Source: Roseateles sp049532965
Lineage (GTDB): Bacteria > Pseudomonadota > Gammaproteobacteria > Burkholderiales > Burkholderiaceae_C
Length of the DNA: 64,000 nucleotides
NCBI RefSeq assembly: GCF_049532965.1
Contig: NZ_CP186694.1
Coordinates: 1,178,001-1,242,000 of the forward strand
Direction of reading: 5' to 3'
In this document: positions 45,959 to 53,760 of the stretch, piece by piece
Numbering within the stretch: the stretch's first letter is position 1
Layout: each line of letters starts with the position of its first letter
Translations under genes and position numbers: made by a program
The notes under the pieces: model-generated
What the model saw: the letters and a program-made list of their open reading frames with translations, nothing else
What the model was told of the DNA's origin: nothing
Databases searched by the model: none

Positions 45959-46720
45959 ATGCCATCCGTACGCCTCTCCGCCCCGCCGACGAAGCACCTC
46001 TTCCTGACCGCCGCCTTGTGTGCCCTCCTGGCCGCATGCGGCGGCGGCGATGACGACGCCTCGACCCCAACCGCAGCGCCTTCCGCGCCACCCCCGCCGG
46101 CCGCGCCGGTGCCCGCCGCACCGACCTTCGCCGCCTGCTTCACCGTCACGCCGGGCGTTGCCTACACGATGACCGATCCGGATGGCGGCGGCTCCGGCAA
46201 GGTGCTCATGGTGAATGAGGCCTTCGACGGCAGCGCGCGTGCGGGCAGCGTGGAGTTCGTCGGCACCACGGATGTCAGAAGCGCCGCGACCTATTGGTCC
46301 CCGGAGTCGAACGGCATTCGGTTCTGGGGGAGCGTGGACTACGACGCGACCGGCGCGGCGCAATCGAAGCATGTCCATTCCCCGGAATTCCTGCTGCCGC
46401 TATCGCTTCAGGCCGGACAGTCGACGGTGCTGAAGTACACGGACACCACCCAGCAATTGACCGGCGCTCAAGCCGGACAGACCGACACGGAAGCGTTCGA
46501 GGAAACCTGGACCTTCGAGGGCTTCGAGACGCTGACGCTGGGCGGGAAGACCTTCACCGACACCTGCCGGGTCAGAACGCTGGCCGCCTCGGCGGGCGAG
46601 GACGGTCCTTCGACCTTGTGGTTCGCGAAGGGCTTTGGTGTCATCCGTGTGAGGCACACCAACAGCGCTGGCCAGGTGGTCGAGGAATCGTCGCTCGACG
46701 CCGTCACTGCGCAGCCGTAA
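45959..46720 (+). CDS. Predicted lipoprotein of unknown function
   Basis: About 253 residues. Signal peptide ending in LLAAC (Cys27), followed by a GGGDDDASTPT Ala/Pro-rich linker, the usual form of a Burkholderiales lipoprotein. The mature part is beta-rich (FTVTPGVAYTMTDPDGGGSG, WGSVDYDATGAAQSKHVHSPEF, TETW-type segments), with two Cys residues that may pair. AGGAA precedes the ATG by 8 nt. It is convergent with the yqhC-like gene. Confidence 0.7.
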   Translation: MPSVRLSAPPTKHLFLTAALCALLAACGGGDDDASTPTAAPSAPPPPAAPVPAAPTFAACFTVTPGVAYTMTDPDGGGSGKVLMVNEAFDGSARAGSVEFVGTTDVRSAATYWSPESNGIRFWGSVDYDATGAAQSKHVHSPEFLLPLSLQAGQSTVLKYTDTTQQLTGAQAGQTDTEAFEETWTFEGFETLTLGGKTFTDTCRVRTLAASAGEDGPSTLWFAKGFGVIRVRHTNSAGQVVEESSLDAVTAQP

Positions 46721-46779
46721 CAGCGCCGGCCGGTCGGGACCGAGCGCGCAATGGCCGAGGTCGACGACGTCGGCCTCCC

Positions 46780-47736
46780 TCAACCGGCAGGACGCCTGCC
46801 GGCCTCCATCCCGCCTCGATCCCGATTCCCCGGACTGAATGCCCTCAGCCTCGCCACCTCATCCAGCGGCGTCGCCCCGAAGTACCGCTTGAACTCCCGG
46901 CTGAACTGCGACGGGCTTTCATACCCGACCCGGGTCGCCGCGACGCCTGCCTTCACGCCTTCGTTCAGCATGATCAAGCGGGCCTTGTGCAGCTTGTAGC
47001 TCTTCACGTACTGCAGCGGCGAGGTGTTCGTGATCGCCTTGAAGTTGTGATGGAAGGCCGACACGCTCATGTTCACCAGCTTGGCGAGCTGCTCGACGCT
47101 GAGAGGATTGGCGTAGTTCGACTCGATGTGCTGCAGCGCCTTCTTCACCTGCGCGAAATGCGTGTGGCGGTGCGCCAGCGCCTGCAGCGCCGCGCCGCTT
47201 TCGCCGCACAGCACGTGATAGAGGATCTCCTTCACGATCAGCCTGCCCAGCACCTTCGCATCGCGCGGGCGATGCATCGCGTCGAACAGCCGCTCGAGCG
47301 CGCATAGCACCTCCTCGGTGAAGGCCGCGCTGTTGACGCCGATGCACTCCAGGGACTCGCCGCGATCGAGCGGCTCGCCCTCCAGGTCGATCAGCAGTTC
47401 CTGCAACATCGCGGTGTCGATGTCGATCGACACGCCGACGAAGGGCTTCTCCTTGCTCGCGATCGTCTGGCACTCGAAGGGCAGGGGCACCGTCAGCAGC
47501 AGATAGTTCTCCGCGTCATAGCGGAAGCTCTTCTCCCCGACGAAACCGATCTTCGCCCCCTGCGCCACGATGATGATCGCCGGCTCGTACAGCACCGGCG
47601 TGCGCGAATGCGCCGATTCCCAGTAAAGGACATTCACGCCCTCCACCGGGGAGGGCGTCGAGAACGACCCCGTCGAGTAGATGGTCGCGCGGTCGATGAT
47701 CCGCTGACGGACGCTGTCGTTGAGGGGGAGGCTCAT
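46780..47736 (-). CDS. yqhC: AraC-family regulator, YqhC-like
   Basis: 318 residues. AraC_N (PF06719-type) domain with VLYWESAHSRTPVLYEPAIIIVAQGAKIGFVG, then the DNA-binding half: SVEQLAKLVNMSVSAFHHNFKAITNTSPLQYVKSYKLHKARL and GVAATRVGYESPSQFSREFKRYFG. In E. coli, YqhC activates yqhD in response to reactive aldehydes. Here it lies directly downstream of the YqhD-like gene on the same strand, 56 bp away, rather than divergent. The assignment rests on family and neighbour. Confidence 0.85.
   Translation of the reverse strand: MSLPLNDSVRQRIIDRATIYSTGSFSTPSPVEGVNVLYWESAHSRTPVLYEPAIIIVAQGAKIGFVGEKSFRYDAENYLLLTVPLPFECQTIASKEKPFVGVSIDIDTAMLQELLIDLEGEPLDRGESLECIGVNSAAFTEEVLCALERLFDAMHRPRDAKVLGRLIVKEILYHVLCGESGAALQALAHRHTHFAQVKKALQHIESNYANPLSVEQLAKLVNMSVSAFHHNFKAITNTSPLQYVKSYKLHKARLIMLNEGVKAGVAATRVGYESPSQFSREFKRYFGATPLDEVARLRAFSPGNRDRGGMEAGRRPAG
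46784..46802. repeat. Perfect inverted repeat at the 3' end of the yqhC-like gene
   Basis: CCGGCAGG-ACG-CCTGCCGG forms an 8-bp stem with a 3-nt loop and lies 2 bp inside the coding end. No T-run follows on either strand, so an intrinsic terminator is doubtful; it could still slow exonucleases between the two convergent genes. Confidence 0.45.
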
Positions 47737-47792
47737 GAGCGTTGAAGGGGTTTCCGGGCGAGCGCCCCGGAAAGGCGCCCGCCCATGGGAGA

Positions 47793-48956
47793 TCAGCGCG
47801 CCGCCTCGAGGATGCGCCGGCTGTCTTCGAGCGTGATGTCGCGATGCTCGCCCAGCGCCGTGCCGCCGTGTTCCTTGAGCTTCGCAATGATCGCGGGAAT
47901 GGAGCTGCCGTCGAGCCCGTGACCCGACAGCCGCGTCGGAACGCCCAGCCGCTCGAAGAACGCGCGCGTCGCCGCGATCGCGCGCTCGATGCGCTCGTCC
48001 TCGCTGCCGTCGCGCAGGCCCCAGACGCGGTCGGCGTACTGCAGCAGCTTCGCGCGCTTCTGCTCCTTCTTGTAGGCCAGTACGGACGGCAGCACGATGG
48101 CCAGCGTCTGCGCATGGTCCAGCCCATGCATCGCCGTCAGCTCATGACCGATCATGTGCGTGGCCCAGTCCTGCGGAACGCCGGCACCGATCAGGCCATT
48201 CAGCGCCTGCGTCGCGCTCCACATCACGTTCGCACGGACGTCGTAGTTCTCCGGCTCGGCCAGCGCGCGCGGGCCTTCCTCGATCAGCGTCAGCAGGATG
48301 CCCTCGGCAAAGCGATCCTGGATGCGGCCTTCGGCCGGGTAGGTCAGGTATTGCTCGACGGTGTGCACGAACGCGTCCACGACGCCATTGGCGATCTGGC
48401 GGGCGGGCAGGGTGTAGGTCGTCACCGGGTCCAGCACCGCGAAGGCCGGATAGGTGTACGGCGAGAAGAACGGCAGCTTGTCGCCCGACGAGGCCCGGCT
48501 GATGACGGCGCCATTGTTGGACTCGGAACCGGTCGCGGGCAGCGTCAGCACGCAGCCCATCTTCACGGCGCGGGCGACCTTCGCGCCGCCGGTCAGCAGG
48601 ATCTCCCACGGATCCTCGGCCGCGTCATACAGCGCAGCCGCGGCGATGAACTTGGTGCCATCGGCGACCGAGCCGCCGCCCACGGCCAACAGGAAATCGA
48701 TTCGCTCGGCCTTCACGACGGCCACGGCCTTCATCAGCGTTTCGTAGGTGGGATTGGGCTCGATGCCGCCGAACTCGAGGACCGTGCGCCCGGCCAGTGC
48801 CTGGTGCACCTGGTCCAGTACGCCGTTCTTCTTGATGCTGCCGCCGCCGTACGTGATGAGGATGCGGGCATCCGCCGGAATCTCCTGTCCCAGCTGGGCG
48901 ATCTGCCCCTTCCCGAACAGGATCTTGGTGGGCGTGTTGAGGATGAAGTTGTTCAT
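47793..48956 (-). CDS. yqhD: Iron-containing alcohol dehydrogenase (YqhD-like aldehyde reductase)
   Basis: About 387 residues. Fold-type Fe-ADH: NNFILNTPTKILFGKGQIAQLG at the N-terminus, ITYGGGSIKKNGVLDQV and VGGGSVADGTKFIAAAA (NADPH region), and metal-ligand segments with GHELTAMHGLDHAQTLAIVLP. YqhD uses NADPH to reduce short-chain and peroxidation-derived aldehydes; zinc rather than iron may be bound. The start was moved to 48956, where MNNFILNTP is typical. The downstream AraC gene is probably its regulator. Confidence 0.9.
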   Translation of the reverse strand: MNNFILNTPTKILFGKGQIAQLGQEIPADARILITYGGGSIKKNGVLDQVHQALAGRTVLEFGGIEPNPTYETLMKAVAVVKAERIDFLLAVGGGSVADGTKFIAAAALYDAAEDPWEILLTGGAKVARAVKMGCVLTLPATGSESNNGAVISRASSGDKLPFFSPYTYPAFAVLDPVTTYTLPARQIANGVVDAFVHTVEQYLTYPAEGRIQDRFAEGILLTLIEEGPRALAEPENYDVRANVMWSATQALNGLIGAGVPQDWATHMIGHELTAMHGLDHAQTLAIVLPSVLAYKKEQKRAKLLQYADRVWGLRDGSEDERIERAIAATRAFFERLGVPTRLSGHGLDGSSIPAIIAKLKEHGGTALGEHRDITLEDSRRILEAAR

Positions 48957-49173
48957 GGCTTTCGGCTCCGATGAGGGGGATCGACGACGGTGATCGATGA
49001 ATCGTCTCGACGTGCCGGATTGTTCGCCTTGGCGCCCGACTCGGGCAAGGCTGGATCCTGTCGATGTCTTGCCCATTCCTGCAACACGCCGGATGAATGG
49101 GCAAGCTGCGCGTGCTCCGTTCCGTTAGGAAACGAGCCAGAAGCAAGGGGAGCACAGCGAGGTCCGGGGCGGC

Positions 49174-49821
49174 TCAGCGCGTCCTGCGCGCCGTCCTGAA
49201 CGTCACCGACCACCGCCATTGCTCCACCGGGGCCACGCTGTGCTGCCACGCCCATCGCGCCGGCCCGCGCAGCGCATAGATCGAACGCGGCTGCGCGATC
49301 ACCTTGATCACGTCCTTGCGCCTGGATGCGCCGGTCTCCGCGGCCGCGGCCGGTGGGGCGGATCCGCCGGGGCCATCTGGCCGGTAGGGCCGGAACTTCA
49401 GCGTGGCGGGCGCACCGAGGGACACACCGAACACTTCTTCGAAGTCCGGCACATCGCGATGCCACCCCAGCGGCGTCCCGGGCGAGTACTCCGCCACGAG
49501 TGCATGCACGAGTGCCTCCGGCTCATGGCCCGCCCACTGCGCGACCCGGTCGCGTAGCGGTCGCAGCTCGTCGACGAGCCCCTGTGCGGGACGCAGCCGG
49601 TTGGTGTCGTAGTCGAAGCTGCCGCCGTAGCTGACGACGCGGCGCCGCGCCGTGTAGGCCTTGTACTGCGCCGCCTCCAGCGGCAGCGTGCGGATCAGCG
49701 CGAGCAGCGCCTGTTCCTCGTCCTCCGACAGAAAGCCCGAGCGATACGTCATGCCCTCGGGCAGCGCGTCGGTGGGCGGATCGAGGTCCTCGAAGAGCGA
49801 CGGCTGGCCGGAGCTTGCCAC
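49174..49821 (-). CDS. alkB: AlkB-like 2-oxoglutarate-Fe(II) dioxygenase
   Basis: 215 residues. Contains the iron-binding H-x-D in GWHRDVPDFEEVFGVSLG, the distal His in WQHSVAP, and a 2-oxoglutarate Arg in WRWSVTFRT; the first part has RRRVVSYGGSFDYDTNRL, an AlkB-like nucleotide-recognition lid. It would repair alkylated DNA or RNA bases. Its gene starts 3 bp after the gamma carbonic anhydrase gene, so the two form an operon. Confidence 0.85.
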   Translation of the reverse strand: MASSGQPSLFEDLDPPTDALPEGMTYRSGFLSEDEEQALLALIRTLPLEAAQYKAYTARRRVVSYGGSFDYDTNRLRPAQGLVDELRPLRDRVAQWAGHEPEALVHALVAEYSPGTPLGWHRDVPDFEEVFGVSLGAPATLKFRPYRPDGPGGSAPPAAAAETGASRRKDVIKVIAQPRSIYALRGPARWAWQHSVAPVEQWRWSVTFRTARRTR

Positions 49822-49824
49822 GCC

Positions 49825-50355
49825 TCATTCCCGCAGGTAGTTGTCCTTGACGCGTATGTAGTGCTCGGCGGAGTACTTCAGGTAGGCGAGTTCTTCCTCG
49901 GTGAGTTCGCGCACCGCGACGGCCGGCCGGCCGATGTACAGGTGACCGCTCTTGAGCACCTTGCCCGGCGATACCAGGCTGCCGGCGCCGATCATCACGC
50001 GGTCCTCGACGACCACGTCATCCATCACGATGGACCCCATGCCGACCAGGCACTCGTTGCCGATGCGGCAGCCATGCAGGATGACCGAATGACCGATGGT
50101 CACGTGGTCGCCGATGATCAGCGGCGAGCCGTCCGGCTTCTTCGGGCTCTTGTGCGAGACATGCCCCATCGTGAAGTCCTGAACGTTGCTGCCCGTGCCG
50201 ATGACAATCCGGTTCACGTCGCCGCGCAGCACGGTGTTGCACCAGACGGAACTGTCGGGGCCGATGGTGACGTCGCCGATCACCTGGGCGGAGTCGTGGA
50301 TGAAGACGCGCTCGGCGAGCACAGGCGCGGCGTCGAGGTAAGAGGACAACGGCAT
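49825..50355 (-). CDS. Gamma carbonic anhydrase-like protein (left-handed beta-helix)
   Basis: 176 residues. Hexapeptide repeats of a left-handed beta helix: VIGDVTIGPDSSVWCNTVLRGD, VIGTGSNVQDFTMGH, and zinc-ligand His residues in IGDHVTIGHSVILHGCRIGNE. YrdA/CaiE-type proteins of this length bind zinc; carbonic anhydrase activity is often weak or unproven. The ATG overlaps that of the divergent gene (CATG), so upstream control space is minimal. Confidence 0.9.
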   Translation of the reverse strand: MPLSSYLDAAPVLAERVFIHDSAQVIGDVTIGPDSSVWCNTVLRGDVNRIVIGTGSNVQDFTMGHVSHKSPKKPDGSPLIIGDHVTIGHSVILHGCRIGNECLVGMGSIVMDDVVVEDRVMIGAGSLVSPGKVLKSGHLYIGRPAVAVRELTEEELAYLKYSAEHYIRVKDNYLRE

Positions 50356-50752
50356 GGCGGATGGCGGAAAGAAGCGTGGGAAGAAGGCGATTGTGACGGC
50401 TGAGGCGACGTCGGCCGTGCCGTCGCGCCAGAAGCGCCATCACCACCATGTCTACGTCGTCGAACTGGCCGATCGCGTCTGGAACGAGCCGCGCTTCCGC
50501 AAGGCCAATCCGGACTACCGGCTGGGCATGCCGTTCGTGTATGTCGGCATGACCGGGCTCGACCCCGACCTGCGCTTCGACAAGCACAAGGCCGGCATCC
50601 AGGCCAACCGATTCGTCTTCGACTACGGACTGCGTCTGCTGCCGCAGCTCTATGAGGTCTATAACCCCATGCCGTACGAAGCCGCCCGCGAGATGGAGGT
50701 GGAACTCGCCATCGGCCTGCGAGAGGCCGGCTACGGCGTCTGGCAGGCGTGA
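50354..50752 (+). CDS. GIY-YIG nuclease-like protein
   Basis: 132 residues. The region HHHHVYVVELADRVWNEPRFRK then MPFVYVGMTGLDPDLRFDKHKAG resembles GIY-YIG proteins: a V-Y-V strand, then V-Y-V-G-M-T with the following Arg-x-x-x-H. The first ~27 residues are Lys/Ala-rich and may be a DNA-binding tail. Catalytic residues cannot be fully checked. It is divergent from the gamma carbonic anhydrase-like gene, and their start codons overlap. Confidence 0.55.
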   Translation: MADGGKKRGKKAIVTAEATSAVPSRQKRHHHHVYVVELADRVWNEPRFRKANPDYRLGMPFVYVGMTGLDPDLRFDKHKAGIQANRFVFDYGLRLLPQLYEVYNPMPYEAAREMEVELAIGLREAGYGVWQA

Positions 50753-50807
50753 TGGGCACATGGCGCGGTGCATCGCGCCATCGTCGTCGCACGGGAGGGG
50801 GAGGGCG

Positions 50808-51788
50808 TCAGGCCGGCGGCTTCACGAAGCGATCGACGTTCCGAGACGTCACGGCGCTCTTCAGGCGCTCCACCCAGGCGAGGATCTGCGTCCGGCGTTC
50901 GGGATGCTCGGCCGCTCCGGCATCGGCCAGGACGAATGCCATCCGTGAGTCGTGCTCGCACCGGGCATCGGTGACGCAGGGGCCCCATACGAAGGCGTCG
51001 CGCTCGTCGCAGACCATGCCGAGCGAGCAGGGCAGCAACGCGGCGGCGGCCTCGATGAGGCGCCGGTCCTCCTCGCCGCCGTAGCGCCGGCCGTCGAAGA
51101 CATAGGCCTCGCCATCGCGCTGCAGCAGCGCCGGCCCCATCTCCGCCAGCATCAGCGGGTCCGGCCGCGAGAGGATCGCGGCCATGCGATCGCGCGCCTC
51201 GGCGCTGCCGGGCTGCGCCGGGCGGTCCATCAGCGCGATCAGCGGATCGGCCGCGCCGGGCGGCACGTTGATCGCTTCCTGGAGTTCATCCGGGTCCAGC
51301 TGCGAGCAGCCCGCCGCAAGCTGCTCCCGCAACGCGGTGGCGCGCTGCGCGTTGAGGTTGTTGACCTCGGCGACGGGCTGCAGCTCCGCCGGCATCATCC
51401 GCTCGCGCATCGTGACCATGTCGAGCGCGGCGCACTGACGGGCGAGCGCCCGGGCATACAGCCAGCCGCCGTCGGCCCGATGGTGGAGCGCGGTCTGCAG
51501 GCTGTGCCTCAACTCCGACAGCGGTGCGCGGAGCAGCGCGGAGAGATCCGGCCGGCCCGCGACATCGGCCAGCGACGGTGCCGGCACCTGACGCGCCACG
51601 AGCGGCGGCGCGGCCTCGATCGATGCCAGCGGCGCGCTGGCCGCGGCTGCGGGTGCGGCCGGCGGCGTGAGCCGGACCGGCTCACTGTCCGGCCCGACGA
51701 GCCAACCCGCCGCGAACCCGGTCAGCGCGCCCATCACGGCCGTCAGGACCGCGATGCGGCCGGGGTTCACCACACCGGCAGCGGCCAT
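50808..51788 (-). CDS. Membrane-anchored protein of unknown function
   Basis: 326 residues with one N-terminal membrane segment (IAVLTAVMGALTGFAAGWLVG, residues 12-32), an Ala/Pro-rich stretch to about 80, then a helical domain with two Cys pairs: RQCAALDM and LAAGCSQLD, and later PCSLGMVCDERD and GPCVTDARCEHDS. These suggest disulfides in a periplasmic protein. I cannot name the family. The gene overlaps the upstream GH43 gene by 22 bp. Confidence 0.7.
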   Translation of the reverse strand: MAAAGVVNPGRIAVLTAVMGALTGFAAGWLVGPDSEPVRLTPPAAPAAAASAPLASIEAAPPLVARQVPAPSLADVAGRPDLSALLRAPLSELRHSLQTALHHRADGGWLYARALARQCAALDMVTMRERMMPAELQPVAEVNNLNAQRATALREQLAAGCSQLDPDELQEAINVPPGAADPLIALMDRPAQPGSAEARDRMAAILSRPDPLMLAEMGPALLQRDGEAYVFDGRRYGGEEDRRLIEAAAALLPCSLGMVCDERDAFVWGPCVTDARCEHDSRMAFVLADAGAAEHPERRTQILAWVERLKSAVTSRNVDRFVKPPA

Positions 51789-52765
51789 CCGTCCGAACCC
51801 CAGGTGACGTTGTTGATGAACAGCACCGGCGCACCGTTGTTCCAGGCGTCATAGGCGTGCCAGGCCATCACCGAGCCGTTCGACAGCAGCGACTGGCCGC
51901 CCGGGCCCTTGAAGCGCGAGCCGCTGGACGCCAGTACCGTGCCGCCGCCGGACATCATCGCGACGCCGTTCTTGTCGACGTAGGGGCCGGTGATGGAGCT
52001 CGAGCGGCCGACCACGATGCGGTAGGTGCTGTTGGCGCCCTGGCAGCAGGCGTTCTTGGACGCGAACAGGTAGTACCAGGTCGTGCCATTGGTGGCGCGT
52101 GAGATCACAAAGCCGTTCTCGATGCCGTTGACGTTGTCGCGGGCGATGTTGACGGCGGTGCCCGAGGGCTTCAGCGTGGTGCTGCTGACCGGACGGATGA
52201 AGATGCCGTTCCAGAACGAGCCGTAGACGAGGTAGGGGCTGCCGCCAGCGGTCCTGGCCAGTGCCGGATCGATCGCGTTGTAGGTGTTGCCAGTGGTCGA
52301 GGTGACCACTGGGCCCTGGTCCACCCACCGGCCGGCCGCGATGCCGCCGGCGGAGGTCGTCAGGCCGATCGCCGAGTTCTGCGTGCCGAAGCGCGACACC
52401 GCGTAGTAGCAATAGCCCATGCCATTCCACTCGCCGCAACCCGGCGCCCAGACCTGTGCGGGCTTGTCGGCGGCGGTGTAGTTCCTCCACCACGAGAGCC
52501 CGCTGCCGAAGATCGGCACGCCTTGCTTCCAGTTGCGGCCATCGGCCGAGTACTTCACGCCGATGCCATTGTTGTCGGTGGTCTCGAAGATCCACCAGGT
52601 GGTGCTGGTCTTGTAGATGTTGGGATCGTGCGTGCCGAGCGTGCCGGTCAAGGTCCACGGTGCGGCGGCGGCCGCGGCCGTCACGGCGGCGGCGCCCAGG
52701 GCGAGGAGGGCGCGCACGGGGCGCAGCCAGCGCGTCGCGGCGCCGCGCGGGGAGGCGAGGGTCAT
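51767..52765 (-). CDS. Secreted GH43-like arabinanase
   Basis: 332 residues with a long signal peptide (about residues 1-35). The mature part has the five-bladed beta-propeller pattern of GH43 endo-1,5-alpha-L-arabinanases: THDPNIYK with the catalytic-base Asp, NAIDPALARTAGGSPYLVYGSFWNGIF, and GIENGFVISR, where Glu is the expected acid. It would cut arabinan-type plant cell-wall chains outside the cell, suggesting growth on or near plants. A downstream gene overlaps its end by 22 bp. Confidence 0.85.
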   Translation of the reverse strand: MTLASPRGAATRWLRPVRALLALGAAAVTAAAAAAPWTLTGTLGTHDPNIYKTSTTWWIFETTDNNGIGVKYSADGRNWKQGVPIFGSGLSWWRNYTAADKPAQVWAPGCGEWNGMGYCYYAVSRFGTQNSAIGLTTSAGGIAAGRWVDQGPVVTSTTGNTYNAIDPALARTAGGSPYLVYGSFWNGIFIRPVSSTTLKPSGTAVNIARDNVNGIENGFVISRATNGTTWYYLFASKNACCQGANSTYRIVVGRSSSITGPYVDKNGVAMMSGGGTVLASSGSRFKGPGGQSLLSNGSVMAWHAYDAWNNGAPVLFINNVTWGSDGWPLPVW

Positions 52766-52962
52766 GTGTTGTCTCCGGTCTTGTGTTTGCTTTGGACACC
52801 GCGATCACGCGGGAGGCCGCGCAGGGTGCTGCAGCCTCGCGGTCGATGCTAGGAAATGGGCGGCTTGCGCACCAATGAATTCGGCGGCGGCAACGATGCC
52901 GGTTCCGAAATCAGGGAGAACGCGAGGATCGTGTCGCTTGGCCAAGGGACAAATGCCACCCG

Positions 52963-53039
52963 GCACCGAATGCGCACTTGATGGCCACTTGATGGCCACT
53001 GGTCGATCACTCGTCGGCCATTCGTCGGCCATTCGGTGC
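52963..53039. repeat. Five 11-bp tandem repeats bracketed by a 10-bp inverted repeat
   Basis: In the 344-bp gap between the GH43 gene and the HD-domain gene are two copies of TGATGGCCACT (52979-53000), one GGTCGATCACT (53001-53011) and two of CGTCGGCCATT (53012-53033), all in an 11-bp register. GCACCGAATG at 52963-52972 and its exact complement CATTCGGTGC at 53030-53039 flank the block. The spacing is close to one DNA turn, so a protein could bind every unit on one face. The rest of the gap (52766-52962 and 53040-53109) shows no gene. Confidence 0.75.
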
Positions 53040-53109
53040 GAACGGTGGAGACCGCCCGCAACCGCTGGCGGCGAGCGTGCTCGCCACGCGCGCCGCTACA
53101 GTCGACCCG

Positions 53110-53733
53110 ATGACCGACCACCCCCGTGCCTGGATCCGTCTGCCCTCCGGGGCGGCCCTCGACCTGATCAATCCGTCGCCCGATGCCTGGACCGACCAGG
53201 ACCTCGCGTTGCGCCTGGCACGCACCTACCGCTGGGGCGGCGAGTCCATCTGGCCGTGGCCGTTGTCGGTGGCGCAGCATTCGCTGCTGGTGCTCGCGCT
53301 GAGGCGGCAATGGGCCGAGGAGGCGGGCGAGCCGCTGTCGCCGGATGCGCAGCGCGCCGAACTGCTGCATGACGCCGAGGAAGGCTTCCTGGGATTCGAC
53401 TGCATCTCGCCGCTCAAGCGCGTGCTGGGCGAGCCGTTCCGCATCGTTGGCGACCGGCTGATGCAGGCGATTGCCGTCCGCTACCGGTTGCCCGCATGGA
53501 CGCCGGATACGCACGCGATGCACAAGCGCGCCGACAGCATTGCCGCCGCGACCGAAGCGGTGCGATGCACCGGCTGGTCCGAGCGCGAGGTGCGGGAGGT
53601 GCTCGGCATCACACATCCCGTGCTGGCCGAGGACCCGTTGCAGGCGCTCTACGGTGGCACGGCGTGGGAGCCGTGGGCGTCGGACGTGGCGGCGGCGCGT
53701 TTCCTCGACGCGCTGCGCCGCCTTGACACCTGA
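53110..53733 (+). CDS. HD-domain protein (YfbR-like phosphohydrolase)
   Basis: 207 residues. His/Asp metal-binding pattern of HD proteins: SVAQHSLLVLALRRQW, LLHDAEEGFLGF (HD), and later HAMHKRADSIAAATEAV with His and Asp. YfbR-type proteins hydrolyse deoxyribonucleoside monophosphates; the assignment to that subgroup is by pattern only. The ATG has no clear Shine-Dalgarno, and an upstream GTG-start frame is possible. It ends 28 bp before the convergent btuB gene. Confidence 0.7.
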   Translation: MTDHPRAWIRLPSGAALDLINPSPDAWTDQDLALRLARTYRWGGESIWPWPLSVAQHSLLVLALRRQWAEEAGEPLSPDAQRAELLHDAEEGFLGFDCISPLKRVLGEPFRIVGDRLMQAIAVRYRLPAWTPDTHAMHKRADSIAAATEAVRCTGWSEREVREVLGITHPVLAEDPLQALYGGTAWEPWASDVAAARFLDALRRLDT

Positions 53734-53760
53734 CCCCTGCGCGCAGGGGGGGCCGTCGGG

